A stretch of DNA of 49,989 bases from Haloarcula amylolytica JCM 13557 (GCF_000336615.1 NZ_AOLW01000015.1:224-50212); one strand, 5' to 3'. Shown: positions 33,042 through 42,577, numbered from the stretch's first letter. Notes: generated from the sequence alone by a model not told the origin. A program made the numbers and translations.

Positions 33042-34099
33042 TCCAGTCGGTACTGTTTGGCCGGGTTTTTGTCCTGCAGCAGTTCCATCAGTTCGCTGTC
33101 GCCACCCTGTCGAACACGTTGTCGGTGGGCGTCGATAGTGTCGAGCGCCTCGTCGACGCCGTCGCCGAACAGGTTCCGGAGGTACTGCCGGGGAATCCGG
33201 TCGATGTCGACCGTCTCCCCGTCCTCCGTGTGCTGGCCGGGGGCGAAGGGCGGGATGTAGTAGACGTTGGGCTGCGTGCGGAACTCCGGATGGAGCGGCA
33301 GGGCCACTTCGTACTCGTTGACGAGCTTGTGAATCGGTCCCTCCTCGTCGTCGAGGAAGCCGACCAAGCGGAGCTGTGGCGGGCACTCCTCAGCACAGGC
33401 CGGGGCGAACGTCTCCCCATCGGGGCCTTCCCCTTCGATGCGGGGGTAACAGAAGATGCACTTCTCGGATTTCTTCGAGACAGTGTTGTAGTACACCTTC
33501 TTGTACGGACACCCCTCGACGCAGTAGCGGTAGCCCCGGCAGCGGTCCTGGTCGACGAGGACGATGCCGTCCTCCTGGCGCTTGTACAGCGCCGAGCGCG
33601 GGCAGGCTTCGACGCAGGAGGGGTGGGTGCAGTGGTTGCAGATGCGCGGGAGGTAGAAGTAGTAGCTGTTGGGGTACTCGCCGGCCCCCTGGTCCTCGTC
33701 CCAGTTCGGCCCCCACTCCGCGCCCTCGCGGGGCCGCAGCGGCTCGTCGCTGCCCTCGTACATGATCTCCTCGTGGTTGAACTCCCAGGCGCGGCCGTAG
33801 TCCTCTTCGTCGGGAATCTCGCCGGGCGAGCGGTCCGAGTGCTCGCTCGACTCCCAGCCGCCGCCGGAGTCCTCCCAGCCCCGCGGGTAGCCCTCGCCGG
33901 GCTTGGTCTCGACGTTGTTCCAGTACATGTACTCGCTGCCGCCGTCCTCCGTCCAGAGGTTCTTGCAGGCGATGGTACACGTCTGGCAGCCGATGCACTT
34001 GTTCAGGTCCATCACCATCGCGACCTGGTGGTCGACGCCGTCGGCGACGTTGACCAGCGTGTCCTCCTCGCCCTGATCGTCCTGTTGGTCGGTACTCAT
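33023..34099 (-). CDS. narH: Nitrate reductase beta subunit (Fe-S)
   Basis: A 358-residue electron-transfer subunit with four cluster motifs: CIGCQTCTIAC, CNHCTHPSCVEACP, CRGYRYCVEGCP and CIFCYPRIEG...ACAEECP. In the third motif a Tyr stands where other ferredoxins have Cys (E. coli NarH has Trp), which gives a 3Fe-4S cluster as in classical NarH. It moves electrons to NarG and has no signal peptide, so it is co-exported with NarG. It overlaps narG by four bases; the palindrome array follows. Confidence 0.95.
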   Translation of the reverse strand: MSTDQQDDQGEEDTLVNVADGVDHQVAMVMDLNKCIGCQTCTIACKNLWTEDGGSEYMYWNNVETKPGEGYPRGWEDSGGGWESSEHSDRSPGEIPDEEDYGRAWEFNHEEIMYEGSDEPLRPREGAEWGPNWDEDQGAGEYPNSYYFYLPRICNHCTHPSCVEACPRSALYKRQEDGIVLVDQDRCRGYRYCVEGCPYKKVYYNTVSKKSEKCIFCYPRIEGEGPDGETFAPACAEECPPQLRLVGFLDDEEGPIHKLVNEYEVALPLHPEFRTQPNVYYIPPFAPGQHTEDGETVDIDRIPRQYLRNLFGDGVDEALDTIDAHRQRVRQGGDSELMELLQDKNPAKQYRLEVFDDE

Positions 34100-36954
34100 T
34101 CGGTGTCACCTCCGCTCGGTCGGACATCGACGCGCACGTCGCTGTTGACCCCGGTCGGCCCCCAGTAGTTCGGGAAGAAGTACAGGTGTTCCCCGGTGTC
34201 TTCCGGGTACTGGACCAGCTGGGTCGGCTTCATGTACATCGGGACGAGCGTGTTGAAGTTGTCCCGGTCGGGGTACTGGAACTTCTCCCAGGAGAAGAAG
34301 TGGCGGATCGTCCCCGGTTCGCTGGAGGGGTAGATCTTCGCCTGCACCTCGACGCTCCCGAGGTCGTTGTACACCTCCACGGTGTCGCCGTCCTCGATGC
34401 CGCGCTCTTCGGCGTCCTCGGGGTTCAGATACACTACGGGCTCGCCGCGCTGGAGCCTGAGCATCTTGGTGTCGTCGCGCCACGTCGAGTGGATGGACCA
34501 CCGACCGTGGGGCGTGTTGTACGACAGCGGGTAGTCGCCGCCGGTGTTTTCGGGCCCCTCCTTGTGGGTCGGGAGTTCCTCGCCGAGTTCGAGGTACCAG
34601 TCGTGGTCAATGTAGTACTGCTGGCGGCCGGTGAAGGTCGGCCAGGGGTTCTTGTCGTGGACGTAGTCCTGCCACGGGACGTACGCCTCGCCGTCCTTGA
34701 TGTCCGAACTCCAGTGGTCGCCGGCGGTGAGGAACCGCTGTGGCTGCTCGTCGATGTCGTCGAAGGTTATCTGCTCGTCGCTGCCCTCGGGGTTGGTCTC
34801 CTCGGAGTGTTCGAGGATGAACTCCGCCGCGGCTCTGTCTTCGACGAGCCCTCCTTCCTCGCCGGTCTCCCAGTCGCGGACGTAGTCGTCGTAGATGGTC
34901 GTGAGGTCGATGGTCCGGTCGAACTTCCGGTCCTCGATGGGCTCGACATCGCGCTCCTGGGCGCGCTCCTGTATTTTCTCCGCGATCAGGCGGAATATCT
35001 CCCAGTCGGTCTTGGCCTCGCCGAGCGGCTCGACAGCTGGCGTGAACGGATGCACGTAGGTGTGCATGTCCGTCTCCGAGAGGTCGTACTTCTCGTAGTG
35101 GCTGGCCGCCGGCAGGACGATGTCTGAGTACATCGCCGTCGAGTCCATCCGGAAGTTGATGTCGACGACGAGGTCGAGTTTGGGCCAGAGCTGTTCTTCG
35201 AGGGCGACGTTGCCCTTGGCCTGATTGAAGTAGTTCCCGCGCCAGACGAACATCGTGGACGGGTCCGGTCGGTTCCCGTCCTCGCGCTCCTCGGGGTAGA
35301 CCGGCATCCACCCCTTGTCGATGGACTCGCGTATCTTCTCGGCGGTGTCCGGGTCCGTGTTGTCGAGGATGCCGGCATGGAAGTAGGTCCACAGCGTCGT
35401 CGGGACGCCGCGGACGTTCCCGGTCGGGAACGAGAGCACCTTCCAGCCGTGGAACGACCAGATTTTCTCCTGGCCCACGTAGTGGTCCAGTCCGGTGCCG
35501 GGGTCGCCGAGGTTCCCCGTCAGCGTCACGAGCAACTGGATGGCGCGGTTGCCCAGGTCGTTGTGGTACCAGTCGTTGACGCCCTTGCCGTGGATGATTT
35601 TGGCGGCGTCGGCTTCGGCGAACTCGCGGGCGACCCGCTGGTAGGTGTTCGTACCGACGCCGGTCTCCTCGTGGACGACTTCCGGCGTGTACTGACTGAG
35701 TTCGTCGGTGAGGTTCTCCCAGACCGACCGGACTGCGACGCTGCCCTCGTCGGTGTCGACGCTGCGCTCGACCGACAGTTGCGGGTCGAAGTCGAGTTCG
35801 ATACTTGCGGAGTAATCTTTCTGTCCGTCCCGCTCACCCAGCGAGCCAGGCGCACGACGGAGGGTGCCGTCGGCGTCGACCATGACGAACACCTTGTCCG
35901 GGTCGTCGGCGTCCTCGGCGAGGCCGACCTCGCTGGCCCGGAGGAATTTCCCGGTGTCCTCCCGAACGAGCAGCGGCATGTCGGTCTGCTCTTTGAGGTG
36001 TTCCTCGTCGTGCAGTCCCTCGTCGACGATGGTCTGGGCCATCCCCAGCGCGAGCGCGGTGTCGCTGCCGCCGTGGGGCGAGAGCCACTCGTCGGTGTGG
36101 ATGGCCGTCTGGGAGTAGTCGGTGAAGATGCCGACTCGCTTTGCGCCCTCGTAGCCGGCGTCGAGGAAGTACTTCGCGTCGGGGATGCGCGTGACGTTGA
36201 TGTTCGACCCCCAGGCGATGATGTAGTCCGAGTTGTGCCAGTCGGCGGATTCGGCGTTGTCCGTCTGGGTGCCCCACGTAATCGGCTGGCCCGGCGGCAG
36301 GTCCGAGTACCAGTCATAGAAGCTGTGCGAGACACCGCCCAGCAGATTGACGAGCCGGCTCCCGCTGGCGAAGGAAACCGGTGACATTGCCGGGATGGGC
36401 GTGAATCCCGAAATCGCGTCGTACCGGCCCGCCTGCACCTCGTCGATGACGTGGTCGGCGATTTCGGTCAGTGCCTCGTCCCAGCTAATCCGTTCCCACT
36501 GGCCCTCGCCGCGGTCGCCCGTGCGGCGGAGCGGGTGGAGCACGCGCTGGTCCGCGTTGACGTAGTCCGTGTAGCAGGCCCCCTTCTGACACCCGCGCGG
36601 GTTCGGGTCCGGAAGGCTCTCGTCGAACGTCGGGTAGTCGCCGGCCTGTTCCTCGCGCCAGACCTGGCCGTCCTTGACGTAGACGTTCCACGAGCACGAA
36701 CCGGTGCAGTTGACGCTGTGGGTCGAGCGGGCGACGGAGTCCCAGTCCCACTCGTCGCGGTAGAGGTCCTCCCAGTCCCGATACGGATACGACCCGATGG
36801 GATCGTCCACCGCTTCGAGGCCGTCCATGCCGTCGTCGGCGAAGGACAGCCCCGTCGCGCCAAGCAGCGACGCGGCTCCGAGACCGCGCACGAAGTCGCG
36901 GCGACTGATTCCCGCACTGTCCGTTTCGTCGTCGGTCAGGTCGTTTCTACTCAT
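34096..36954 (-). CDS. narG: Respiratory nitrate reductase alpha subunit, Tat-exported
   Basis: A 952-residue Mo-bis-MGD enzyme reducing nitrate to nitrite. The Tat signal SRRDFVRGLGAASLLGATG (17-35) places it outside the membrane, as in other archaeal pNar enzymes, unlike cytoplasmic E. coli NarG. FS0 ligands are H79, C83, C87 (HSVNCTGSC) and C122 (RGCQKGAC). The Mo-ligand Asp lies in FYDWYSDLPPGQP (D214 or D218), followed by WGTQTDNAESADWHNSDYI, matching NarG rather than DMSO-type Ser enzymes. It overlaps the 60-residue membrane-protein gene by eight bases and narH by four. Confidence 0.96.
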   Translation of the reverse strand: MSRNDLTDDETDSAGISRRDFVRGLGAASLLGATGLSFADDGMDGLEAVDDPIGSYPYRDWEDLYRDEWDWDSVARSTHSVNCTGSCSWNVYVKDGQVWREEQAGDYPTFDESLPDPNPRGCQKGACYTDYVNADQRVLHPLRRTGDRGEGQWERISWDEALTEIADHVIDEVQAGRYDAISGFTPIPAMSPVSFASGSRLVNLLGGVSHSFYDWYSDLPPGQPITWGTQTDNAESADWHNSDYIIAWGSNINVTRIPDAKYFLDAGYEGAKRVGIFTDYSQTAIHTDEWLSPHGGSDTALALGMAQTIVDEGLHDEEHLKEQTDMPLLVREDTGKFLRASEVGLAEDADDPDKVFVMVDADGTLRRAPGSLGERDGQKDYSASIELDFDPQLSVERSVDTDEGSVAVRSVWENLTDELSQYTPEVVHEETGVGTNTYQRVAREFAEADAAKIIHGKGVNDWYHNDLGNRAIQLLVTLTGNLGDPGTGLDHYVGQEKIWSFHGWKVLSFPTGNVRGVPTTLWTYFHAGILDNTDPDTAEKIRESIDKGWMPVYPEEREDGNRPDPSTMFVWRGNYFNQAKGNVALEEQLWPKLDLVVDINFRMDSTAMYSDIVLPAASHYEKYDLSETDMHTYVHPFTPAVEPLGEAKTDWEIFRLIAEKIQERAQERDVEPIEDRKFDRTIDLTTIYDDYVRDWETGEEGGLVEDRAAAEFILEHSEETNPEGSDEQITFDDIDEQPQRFLTAGDHWSSDIKDGEAYVPWQDYVHDKNPWPTFTGRQQYYIDHDWYLELGEELPTHKEGPENTGGDYPLSYNTPHGRWSIHSTWRDDTKMLRLQRGEPVVYLNPEDAEERGIEDGDTVEVYNDLGSVEVQAKIYPSSEPGTIRHFFSWEKFQYPDRDNFNTLVPMYMKPTQLVQYPEDTGEHLYFFPNYWGPTGVNSDVRVDVRPSGGDTE

Positions 36955-37129
36955 TGGTGATGAACACTGTCGCAGTCGCGCAGGCAGCCCCGACGATAGC
37001 CAGCGCGATGCCGGTCGGCGTGCTGCCGCCGACTTCGAGGCCGGCGGCGACCAGCACGAGGCCGACCAGCTTGCTCGTCGTATCCAGCAGGCGATACTGC
37101 CGCGCAGTCAGTTTGATGCTCGCAGTCAT
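36947..37129 (-). CDS. Small membrane protein of the nar operon
   Basis: A 60-residue protein with two predicted helices (about 18-35 and 39-57) and the start [20 protein letters not shown]. It overlaps narC by four bases and narG by eight, so it is part of the operon and corresponds to orf1 between narC and narG in other haloarchaea. It could be a small stabilising subunit of the membrane part; no motif reveals a function. Confidence 0.8.
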   Translation of the reverse strand: MTASIKLTARQYRLLDTTSKLVGLVLVAAGLEVGGSTPTGIALAIVGAACATATVFITNE

Positions 37130-38520
37130 CCGTTCTCCTCCGATTCGGTGCTAGCCGTTCTCTCGTCTACTGCACCGCCGTCCGCGGCTACGTCGCCCTC
37201 CTGTGATGGCGCGGGCTCGCCGTCGCGCAACAGCAGGTACGTGATGCCGCCGAAGACGGGCGGGACGACGAGCAACGCGGCCGTCAGGATGGGGTTGACC
37301 ACGTTCGTCGTCGTTCCGAGCACCTGGTCCGCGAGGATGTTGTTCATCCCCGCAATCGAGGCGATCATGATGAACGCGACGGCGGCCACGCCCACACCGG
37401 TCTGCCAGGCCCGGTCCAGCGGGTCCGCGGTGAAGTGTGTGGGCTCCGTCCGGTCGATGAACGGCCAGAGGGCGACCGCGGCAAACACCAGCCCCGGGAG
37501 GACGATGCCGCCGACGAACTCCCCGTTGATGTGGGCCGGGCCGATGTTGAAGCTGATCTGTGGCAGGAGCTTCAGGAAGCCGTACACCCACATCAGGAAC
37601 CAGTCCGGCATGATGAGCGCCGGCGTGGCCGCGGGGTCGTTCGGGCCGTACTCGGCGACGTTGTGGACCGGGAGCAGGCCCGCAAGCGCCGATAGCGTCG
37701 CCGCAGTGACGAAGAACACGACTGCCGACACCGCAGCCTGGTTCGGGAACGCGGGCAGGCCGATGATGATGTCGTCGTCGTCCTCGTCGACAGTCTGGCG
37801 GCCGGCCGTCACGTCACCGTCCCGCGGGGCTTCGGTGTGTTTCTGCCTGATGAGGATGGCCATGTGGACGGCCAGGCCCACGGCGATGGCCGCCGGTATC
37901 ACGAGGACGTGCAGGAAGTACAGCCGCGGAATCGTGGCGGACGAGGGGAACTCACCCCCGAACACCACCTGGCCGAGGAAATCACCTGCCAATGGTATTG
38001 ATATCGTGAGGTTGTAGCCGATGCTCGTGGCTGTGGCGGCGAACTCGTCGAACGGCAGGGCGTAGCCGGTGTAGGCCGCGCCCATCGAGAGGGCCGCCAG
38101 ACCGGTGCCGACGATCCAGTTCGGCTCCCGCGGGTTGCGGTACGCACCGGTGAAAAACACCCGTAACATGTGCAACCCTATCGAGGCGACGAAGAGGTGG
38201 GCCGCCCAGTGATGGAGCCGGCGGATGAACATCCCGAATGGCACGTCGTAGGTGATGTGCAACACCGAGACGAACGCTTCGGGCATCTCCTCGCCCTGGA
38301 ACTTCTGGACGCTGCCGTCGTACTCCACGTCGGAGGTCGAGGGCTCGAAGAAGAACCCGAGGAAGACCCCCGACAGGATCAGGAGGAGGAAACAGAACAG
38401 CGCCACCTCGCCCAGCAGGAACGAGTCCTCGGCCGGGAACGCCTTGCCCAGGAACGTCTGGCCGTTCTCCAGGTCGAGGCGGGTGTCGAACCAGTCGTAG
38501 ACGGCTTTGGCGCGGGACAT
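37126..38520 (-). CDS. narC: Cytochrome b subunit of the nitrate respiration complex
   Basis: A 464-residue cytochrome b of the bc1/b6f type with cytochrome b6 and subunit IV parts in one chain, about eight or nine helices. Heme-ligand histidines lie in [20 protein letters not shown] and in [17 protein letters not shown]; the quinol-site loop [13 protein letters not shown] replaces PEWY. With the Rieske protein NarB it probably oxidises menaquinol and feeds NarGH, taking the place of NarI. Overlaps: three bases with narB and four with the small gene after it. Confidence 0.93.
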   Translation of the reverse strand: MSRAKAVYDWFDTRLDLENGQTFLGKAFPAEDSFLLGEVALFCFLLLILSGVFLGFFFEPSTSDVEYDGSVQKFQGEEMPEAFVSVLHITYDVPFGMFIRRLHHWAAHLFVASIGLHMLRVFFTGAYRNPREPNWIVGTGLAALSMGAAYTGYALPFDEFAATATSIGYNLTISIPLAGDFLGQVVFGGEFPSSATIPRLYFLHVLVIPAAIAVGLAVHMAILIRQKHTEAPRDGDVTAGRQTVDEDDDDIIIGLPAFPNQAAVSAVVFFVTAATLSALAGLLPVHNVAEYGPNDPAATPALIMPDWFLMWVYGFLKLLPQISFNIGPAHINGEFVGGIVLPGLVFAAVALWPFIDRTEPTHFTADPLDRAWQTGVGVAAVAFIMIASIAGMNNILADQVLGTTTNVVNPILTAALLVVPPVFGGITYLLLRDGEPAPSQEGDVAADGGAVDERTASTESEENG

Positions 38521-39176
38521 TATCCACCTCCGGGACCGACTGGCCCCTCAAAGTCCCCGGTGGCGACGAGGAATCCGTCGCTTGTCACCGTAATCGGAAG
38601 CTGTGGGAGCGGTCGCCCCGGCGGGCCGCCGCTGACCGCCGCCCCTTCCAGAACGTTGAACTTCCCGAAGTGGCAGGGACAGACGACCAGGTCCTCCTCC
38701 CGGTCCGATACCATACAGCCGGCGTGGGTACACACCTTCGAGAAGGCGGCGTAGCCGTTGACGGTGAACCCCTCTGAGATGTCGCTGCCGTAGTCGGACT
38801 CGGCGTAGCGCACCAGCAGCGTCGGTGCGTCCTCGATGCCGGGTCGGGGCTCCGGAAAGACGGTCATGTGCTCGCCCTCGGAGAGCCGGCTCTCCGTGAT
38901 GCGCTCGCCTTCGCTGTCGACGAGGTGGATGCCGTCGGAGTACACCGGCCCGTTGTATCCCCGCTCGAACACCTGCGTGGTGCTGGCAAGCGGCGCGGTG
39001 AGGCTGGCGACGGCGGTCAGGCCGCCGACGGTCGCGAGGAACTTCGCGAAGTCCCGGCGGCGGAGTTCCGCGCGGGCGTCCCCATACAGTGTGGGAGATG
39101 TACCGGTGGCCCCGTCACACGAGCAGTCGTCGCCCTGTTCCTCGTCGTCGTCATCGGGTTTCGGATAGTCTATCAT
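38520..39176 (-). CDS. narB: Rieske iron-sulfur protein NarB
   Basis: A 218-residue Rieske protein. Cluster ligands: C149, H151 (CTHAGC) and C166, H169 (CPCHFGKF), with C154 and C168 for the disulfide. A Tat-like signal/anchor, [22 protein letters not shown] (39-60), follows an acidic cytoplasmic leader that contains a CSC motif (18-20). It works with NarC in quinol oxidation on the outer face. The start at 39176 is the ATG overlapping the narA stop by four bases; the longer upstream frame is antisense-like Arg-rich text. Confidence 0.92.
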   Translation of the reverse strand: MIDYPKPDDDDEEQGDDCSCDGATGTSPTLYGDARAELRRRDFAKFLATVGGLTAVASLTAPLASTTQVFERGYNGPVYSDGIHLVDSEGERITESRLSEGEHMTVFPEPRPGIEDAPTLLVRYAESDYGSDISEGFTVNGYAAFSKVCTHAGCMVSDREEDLVVCPCHFGKFNVLEGAAVSGGPPGRPLPQLPITVTSDGFLVATGDFEGPVGPGGG

Positions 39177-39748
39177 TCGTGCCCCCTGATTTCGGCGACT
39201 TCGACGTGTGGCATGAACCAGGCGTAGTACGCGACCGTCGAGAGCGCGAGCGAGAGGAACATCCCGGTCGCGTACAGCCCGAAGTACTGGGTGCGGGCGA
39301 GCGTGAGGTACTCGCCGGTGAACAGCGCCGCGAAGACGATAGACAGGACTGTCAGCCCGCTCATGGCGACGAGTCCCTCTATGGCGTCCGAGGCGTCGTG
39401 GTACTCGACAACCCAGCGGTGCTCCGTGTTGAGCCACGGCAGCGAGACGGTCCCGCCGTCGGTGACCGGCTCGGCGTCGTCAGGCGGCCGGACCGCCCTG
39501 TTCATGAACTGGTGGGCGGCCGTCAACACGCCCACGAGACCGAACAGGGCGACCCAGACGACGACACCGACCTGGCTCGGTGACAGCTTGTTCGGCGTCT
39601 CTACTGGGCTTTCGAGCGGCCGGATGTCGCTGACGCTCTCGTCGATAGCGATTTCTTCCGACGGTGGCTCGCCGTGCAAGGCGACGTACCACATCGGCAG
39701 CAACACCGCTGTTATCAACAGACCGATGAGTATCGTGTTGCGTCTCAT
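39173..39748 (-). CDS. narA: NarA-like membrane protein, first gene of the nar operon
   Basis: A 191-residue protein with four predicted helices (about 6-24, 61-80, 128-148 and 158-180). No heme-binding pattern is certain, although several His stand near helix ends (HRWVVEYHD, PHVEV). In Haloferax and Haloarcula the gene upstream of narB is called narA, and position is the main reason for the name. It may be part of the NarABC quinol-oxidising module. The leader from the probable TATA box at 39857-39863 would be about 85 bases. Confidence 0.75.
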   Translation of the reverse strand: MRRNTILIGLLITAVLLPMWYVALHGEPPSEEIAIDESVSDIRPLESPVETPNKLSPSQVGVVVWVALFGLVGVLTAAHQFMNRAVRPPDDAEPVTDGGTVSLPWLNTEHRWVVEYHDASDAIEGLVAMSGLTVLSIVFAALFTGEYLTLARTQYFGLYATGMFLSLALSTVAYYAWFMPHVEVAEIRGHE

Positions 39749-39928
39749 AATCTTGTGTTATCTCGGTTCGCCAGCGATTCGAACGGCTGCGCTGTGTCGC
39801 TGTGTTCGGGGTTTGTCCCAGAACCCGGATGAACTGCCAGCCCGACATCTTAGGCCCATTATATGGCGGTTTTTTATACGAACATGTTCGCCTGCCCTTT
39901 CTTATGGAAGCCGGCACATCTACCGTGT
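39749..39928. promoter_or_regulatory. Divergent nar / narO promoter region with palindrome
   Basis: This 180-base region separates narA from the regulator gene. Visible parts: ccattatatgg at 39857-39867, giving a leftward TATA box (catataat) for the nar operon; tttttata at 39871-39878 as rightward TATA box for the regulator; and the perfect 12-base palindrome cgaacatgttcg at 39879-39890. The palindrome lies about 19 bases upstream of the nar TATA box, a usual place for a haloarchaeal activator, and just downstream of the regulator's TATA box, where binding could block it. From memory, NarO sites are cgaac/gttcg repeats with a longer spacer. Confidence 0.6.
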
Positions 39929-40588
39929 ATGTCGGGCCGAATGCTCGCCGAGGTCGAAGTGTTCGGTCCTCGGTCCTGTCAAGTACAGCCACACGCTGAC
40001 GAGGAGTGGTCAGTGTCGTCGGTCTCTCGGAGCGCAACGAATGGTGATGCCGACCGCGTCCTCGAAGAGTTCACGCTCAAGGGCGGTGATGACCACCCGG
40101 GAGCGCTACAGAGCGAACTCCCGAATGTGGACCATGTCTTCGCTTACGACCAGCGACACGTCTTCCAGGTGTCCCGGGCGGCCGAACAGGGTTGTGTCTG
40201 TGAACGTATCGAAGCGGCCGGCTGTGTCGTCCAGAAGTTCACGGCGGATACCGAATCCATCGTTGTCACGTTTCTCGTCGACGATATGCCGACTCTGCGG
40301 GATATCGTTGCCGACCTCCAGTCGGAAGGCGAGACTGTCAAACTACGGCGGCTACTCGAAGACACGTCCACGGAGACGGATCAGCCGGTCGTGCTCGACC
40401 GCGCGAAACTGACCAATCGCCAGCGCGAGGTGCTGAGCCAGGCCCACCAGATGGGGTACTTCGAGCATCCGCGCGATGCGACTGCCGGCGACGTGGCCGA
40501 AGCGCTTGACATCTCCACCTCGACGTTCACCGAACATCTCGCCGCCGCCCAGCGGAAACTCCTCGCCGACCTGCTTGACTCCCGCTGA
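39929..40588 (+). CDS. narO: NarO-like Bat/HTH regulator
   Basis: A 219-residue regulator with Cys at 17, 89, 91 and 99 (GCVCERIEAAGC, the CxC-x7-C pattern also present in the dmsR-like protein) and a C-terminal Bat-type HTH (about 163-215: LTNRQREVLSQAHQMGYFEHP, then DVAEALDISTSTFTEHLAAA). NarO activates denitrification genes in Haloferax under low oxygen. It is divergent from the nar operon. The start is uncertain: ATG 39929 follows a TATA box at 39871-39878, whereas ATG 39884 (adding MFACPFLWKP and two more Cys) would suit a box at 39859; the palindrome covers that ATG. Confidence 0.85.
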   Translation: MSGRMLAEVEVFGPRSCQVQPHADEEWSVSSVSRSATNGDADRVLEEFTLKGGDDHPGALQSELPNVDHVFAYDQRHVFQVSRAAEQGCVCERIEAAGCVVQKFTADTESIVVTFLVDDMPTLRDIVADLQSEGETVKLRRLLEDTSTETDQPVVLDRAKLTNRQREVLSQAHQMGYFEHPRDATAGDVAEALDISTSTFTEHLAAAQRKLLADLLDSR

Positions 40589-40673
40589 GTGGGACCGCTC
40601 CGCTTCATGTCAGCGATACAGAGGCATTTCACAGCAGTTATTCCAGCCGGCACGCGAGGTGCCACCGCCGCCA

Positions 40674-41339
40674 ATGACACAGGAACTTGGTCCCCTCGCT
40701 CGAACACTGTCGGTCCCGTACTACGAAGACGCCCTCCCAGCGCACGACCAGTTTCACGCCAAGCGAGTCCGAGACGTCGCGCTTCGGCTCGCGGGCCACT
40801 GCGACGGCTCGGTCGACCGGGATGTCCTTGCCGCGTCGGCGTGGCTCCACGATATTGGTCGGCCCCGGGAGCGGGCCGGTGAAATCGATGACCACGACGA
40901 ATGGGCCACGGCGGAAGCCGCACAGCTACTCGCGGCTGAAGACGTGGAACCCGACCGAATCGACCGTGTCAAACACTGTATCCGAGCACACAGTATCCGC
41001 GCGAGTTCTCCGGAGCCGAGAACGCTGGAGGCGAAACTCCTCTTCGATGCGGACAAACTGGACGCTGCCGGGGCACGCGGACTCGTCCGACTGGCCTGTA
41101 TCGTCGGCGAGCGATCTGGGCGGACGGGTAAGAAATACGCTGTCATCGATGACACGTCAGATACTGACCTCGAATCGTCGGATCATCCGGATATCACGCT
41201 GCTTCGGGAATGGGCCCGAGAACGCCTAGATATGCTGTACACCCACCCCGGCCGCCGTCTCGGTCGGACTCGTCGGGAATTCATGGACGAGTTTTTCACT
41301 CGATTCGACGGTGAAATCGGAGGCACGGGGGAGTGGTAA
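40674..41339 (+). CDS. HD-domain phosphohydrolase
   Basis: A 221-residue HD-superfamily protein. The metal ligands are in HDQFHAKRV, SAWLHDIGRPRE and a later LLFDADKLDA, the H...HD...D pattern of YedJ/HDIG-like phosphohydrolases acting on nucleotides. The substrate is unknown. The ATG at 40674 starts MTQELGPLARTLSVPYYEDAL; an upstream in-frame GTG/ATG would run into the regulator gene. A small hairpin, cagccg/cggctg (41416-41430), follows in the 148-base gap. Confidence 0.8.
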   Translation: MTQELGPLARTLSVPYYEDALPAHDQFHAKRVRDVALRLAGHCDGSVDRDVLAASAWLHDIGRPRERAGEIDDHDEWATAEAAQLLAAEDVEPDRIDRVKHCIRAHSIRASSPEPRTLEAKLLFDADKLDAAGARGLVRLACIVGERSGRTGKKYAVIDDTSDTDLESSDHPDITLLREWARERLDMLYTHPGRRLGRTRREFMDEFFTRFDGEIGGTGEW

Positions 41340-41487
41340 GCGGCGTCCGGTCGTGGCCGATAGACCCTCGACCGGCGGAGCCCGAATCCGACCGCATTGA
41401 TGCCGACTGACGCTGCAGCCGTTTCGGCTGGGAAATCCATCTCTGAGGCACGGAACCCTTTACCCTCGCCCCGGCGACACTGCATCT

Positions 41488-41805
41488 ATGACCGAGTTCG
41501 ACGCCGAGAAGTTCGACGAGAAGTACGTCCACTACTTCGAGGAGCTCGAAACGGCGTATTCGAACGCGTACCAGGAGCTACACGGGCAGTACGATTCCGA
41601 GGTCCTTCGCGGGATCGACCGGCAGATTCTCAGCGAGAGCGAGCCGGTGTACGAGGGGGACGGGGCGTTCAGCATCCGGCTGCCCGACGACACTGCGGCG
41701 CGTGCACAGTCTCTGCCGGGCGACGAAGCGACGTTCGACACAGTGCTGTCGGCGTTCACCGACGCCATCGAGCGTGAGCTCCGTCGGCTGTTCGAGTTCG
41801 AGTAA
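41488..41805 (+). CDS. Small acidic haloarchaeal protein (DUF5783-like?)
   Basis: A 105-residue acidic soluble protein, starting MTEFDAEKFDEKYVHYFEELE and ending RELRRLFEFE. It looks like a compact helical fold with a central beta part (DGAFSIRLPDD). No motif or membrane segment. I associate it from memory with the haloarchaeal family DUF5783; not verified. A cctttacc box at about 41457-41464 supports a leaderless start. Function unknown. Confidence 0.65.
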   Translation: MTEFDAEKFDEKYVHYFEELETAYSNAYQELHGQYDSEVLRGIDRQILSESEPVYEGDGAFSIRLPDDTAARAQSLPGDEATFDTVLSAFTDAIERELRRLFEFE

Positions 41806-41943
41806 CCCCGAGTTCTGCCCGACGGATCGCTCGATAGCGGGCGTGCACAGCCTGTCTGTCACCCCTTCCAGCAGCGGTCGGCCCGGCGGATCGAAAACAC
41901 CAGAATCAATGCAGTTCCGGTGCTAGCTGAACCAATTATACTA

Positions 41944-42462
41944 ATGGCGACCGATTCAGATCTTCACTGTCTCTTTACGGCTTCCGTCGAGGAGCAGCAC
42001 GACTCGTACGTGATCGAGATTCCGAAACAAGAGGTCGAACTGGGAACCCTGGCCCCCGGGACGCTGTACCGGATCGCACTGTTCCAGTCGGCGGCTGCGG
42101 CACCCACTCCCCAGCCACAGTCTCATTCCAGTCCCGAGCCTCGCTCTAATTCCCAATCGGAGCCCGAGCCTCAGTCCAATTCCCAATCCAAGTCTGAGAC
42201 CCAGTCCGATTCCCGGTCCGACGAGCCGACCGGGGAACCGGAGTTCGCACCGTCGTCCCCGCCCGTTGCCGAGGGTGAGACGCGCGTGGTCGAAATCGAC
42301 AACATCGGCGACAAAGGCGACGGCGTCGCGCGTATCGACGGCGGGTACGTCGTCATCGTCTCTGACGCAGATGTCGGGGAGCGCCTCCGCGTCGAGATGG
42401 AGCAGGTCCGCGAGAACGTGGCCTTCGCGGAGGTCGTCGAGCGCCTGCCGTACTACGAGTAA
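41944..42462 (+). CDS. TRAM-domain protein with repetitive Ser/Glu/Gln linker
   Basis: A 172-residue protein: an N-terminal conserved part (SDLHCLFTASVEEQHDSYVI, 5-24, up to about 50), a low-complexity linker (about 58-108) and a C-terminal TRAM domain (about 115-172: VVEIDNIGDKGDGVARI...VIVSDADVGERLRVEMEQV). TRAM domains bind RNA; stand-alone ones are common in archaea and may act as RNA chaperones. The linker DNA (about 42137-42226) is made of three diverged 30-base units. The start is uncertain: ATG 41944 or GTG 41920; attata at 41935-41940 is too close to be the TATA box for either. Confidence 0.8.
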   Translation: MATDSDLHCLFTASVEEQHDSYVIEIPKQEVELGTLAPGTLYRIALFQSAAAAPTPQPQSHSSPEPRSNSQSEPEPQSNSQSKSETQSDSRSDEPTGEPEFAPSSPPVAEGETRVVEIDNIGDKGDGVARIDGGYVVIVSDADVGERLRVEMEQVRENVAFAEVVERLPYYE

Positions 42463-42577
42463 GCCGCTGTCCTCTCAGCCCAGACCTGGCTTGGTGCGGT
42501 GCCGGGGCCGCCGTCCGACCGCCGGTCACCGGCCAGACAGCCGAGGGTATATTTCTCCGCCGACTGTCGTTTCGGGT

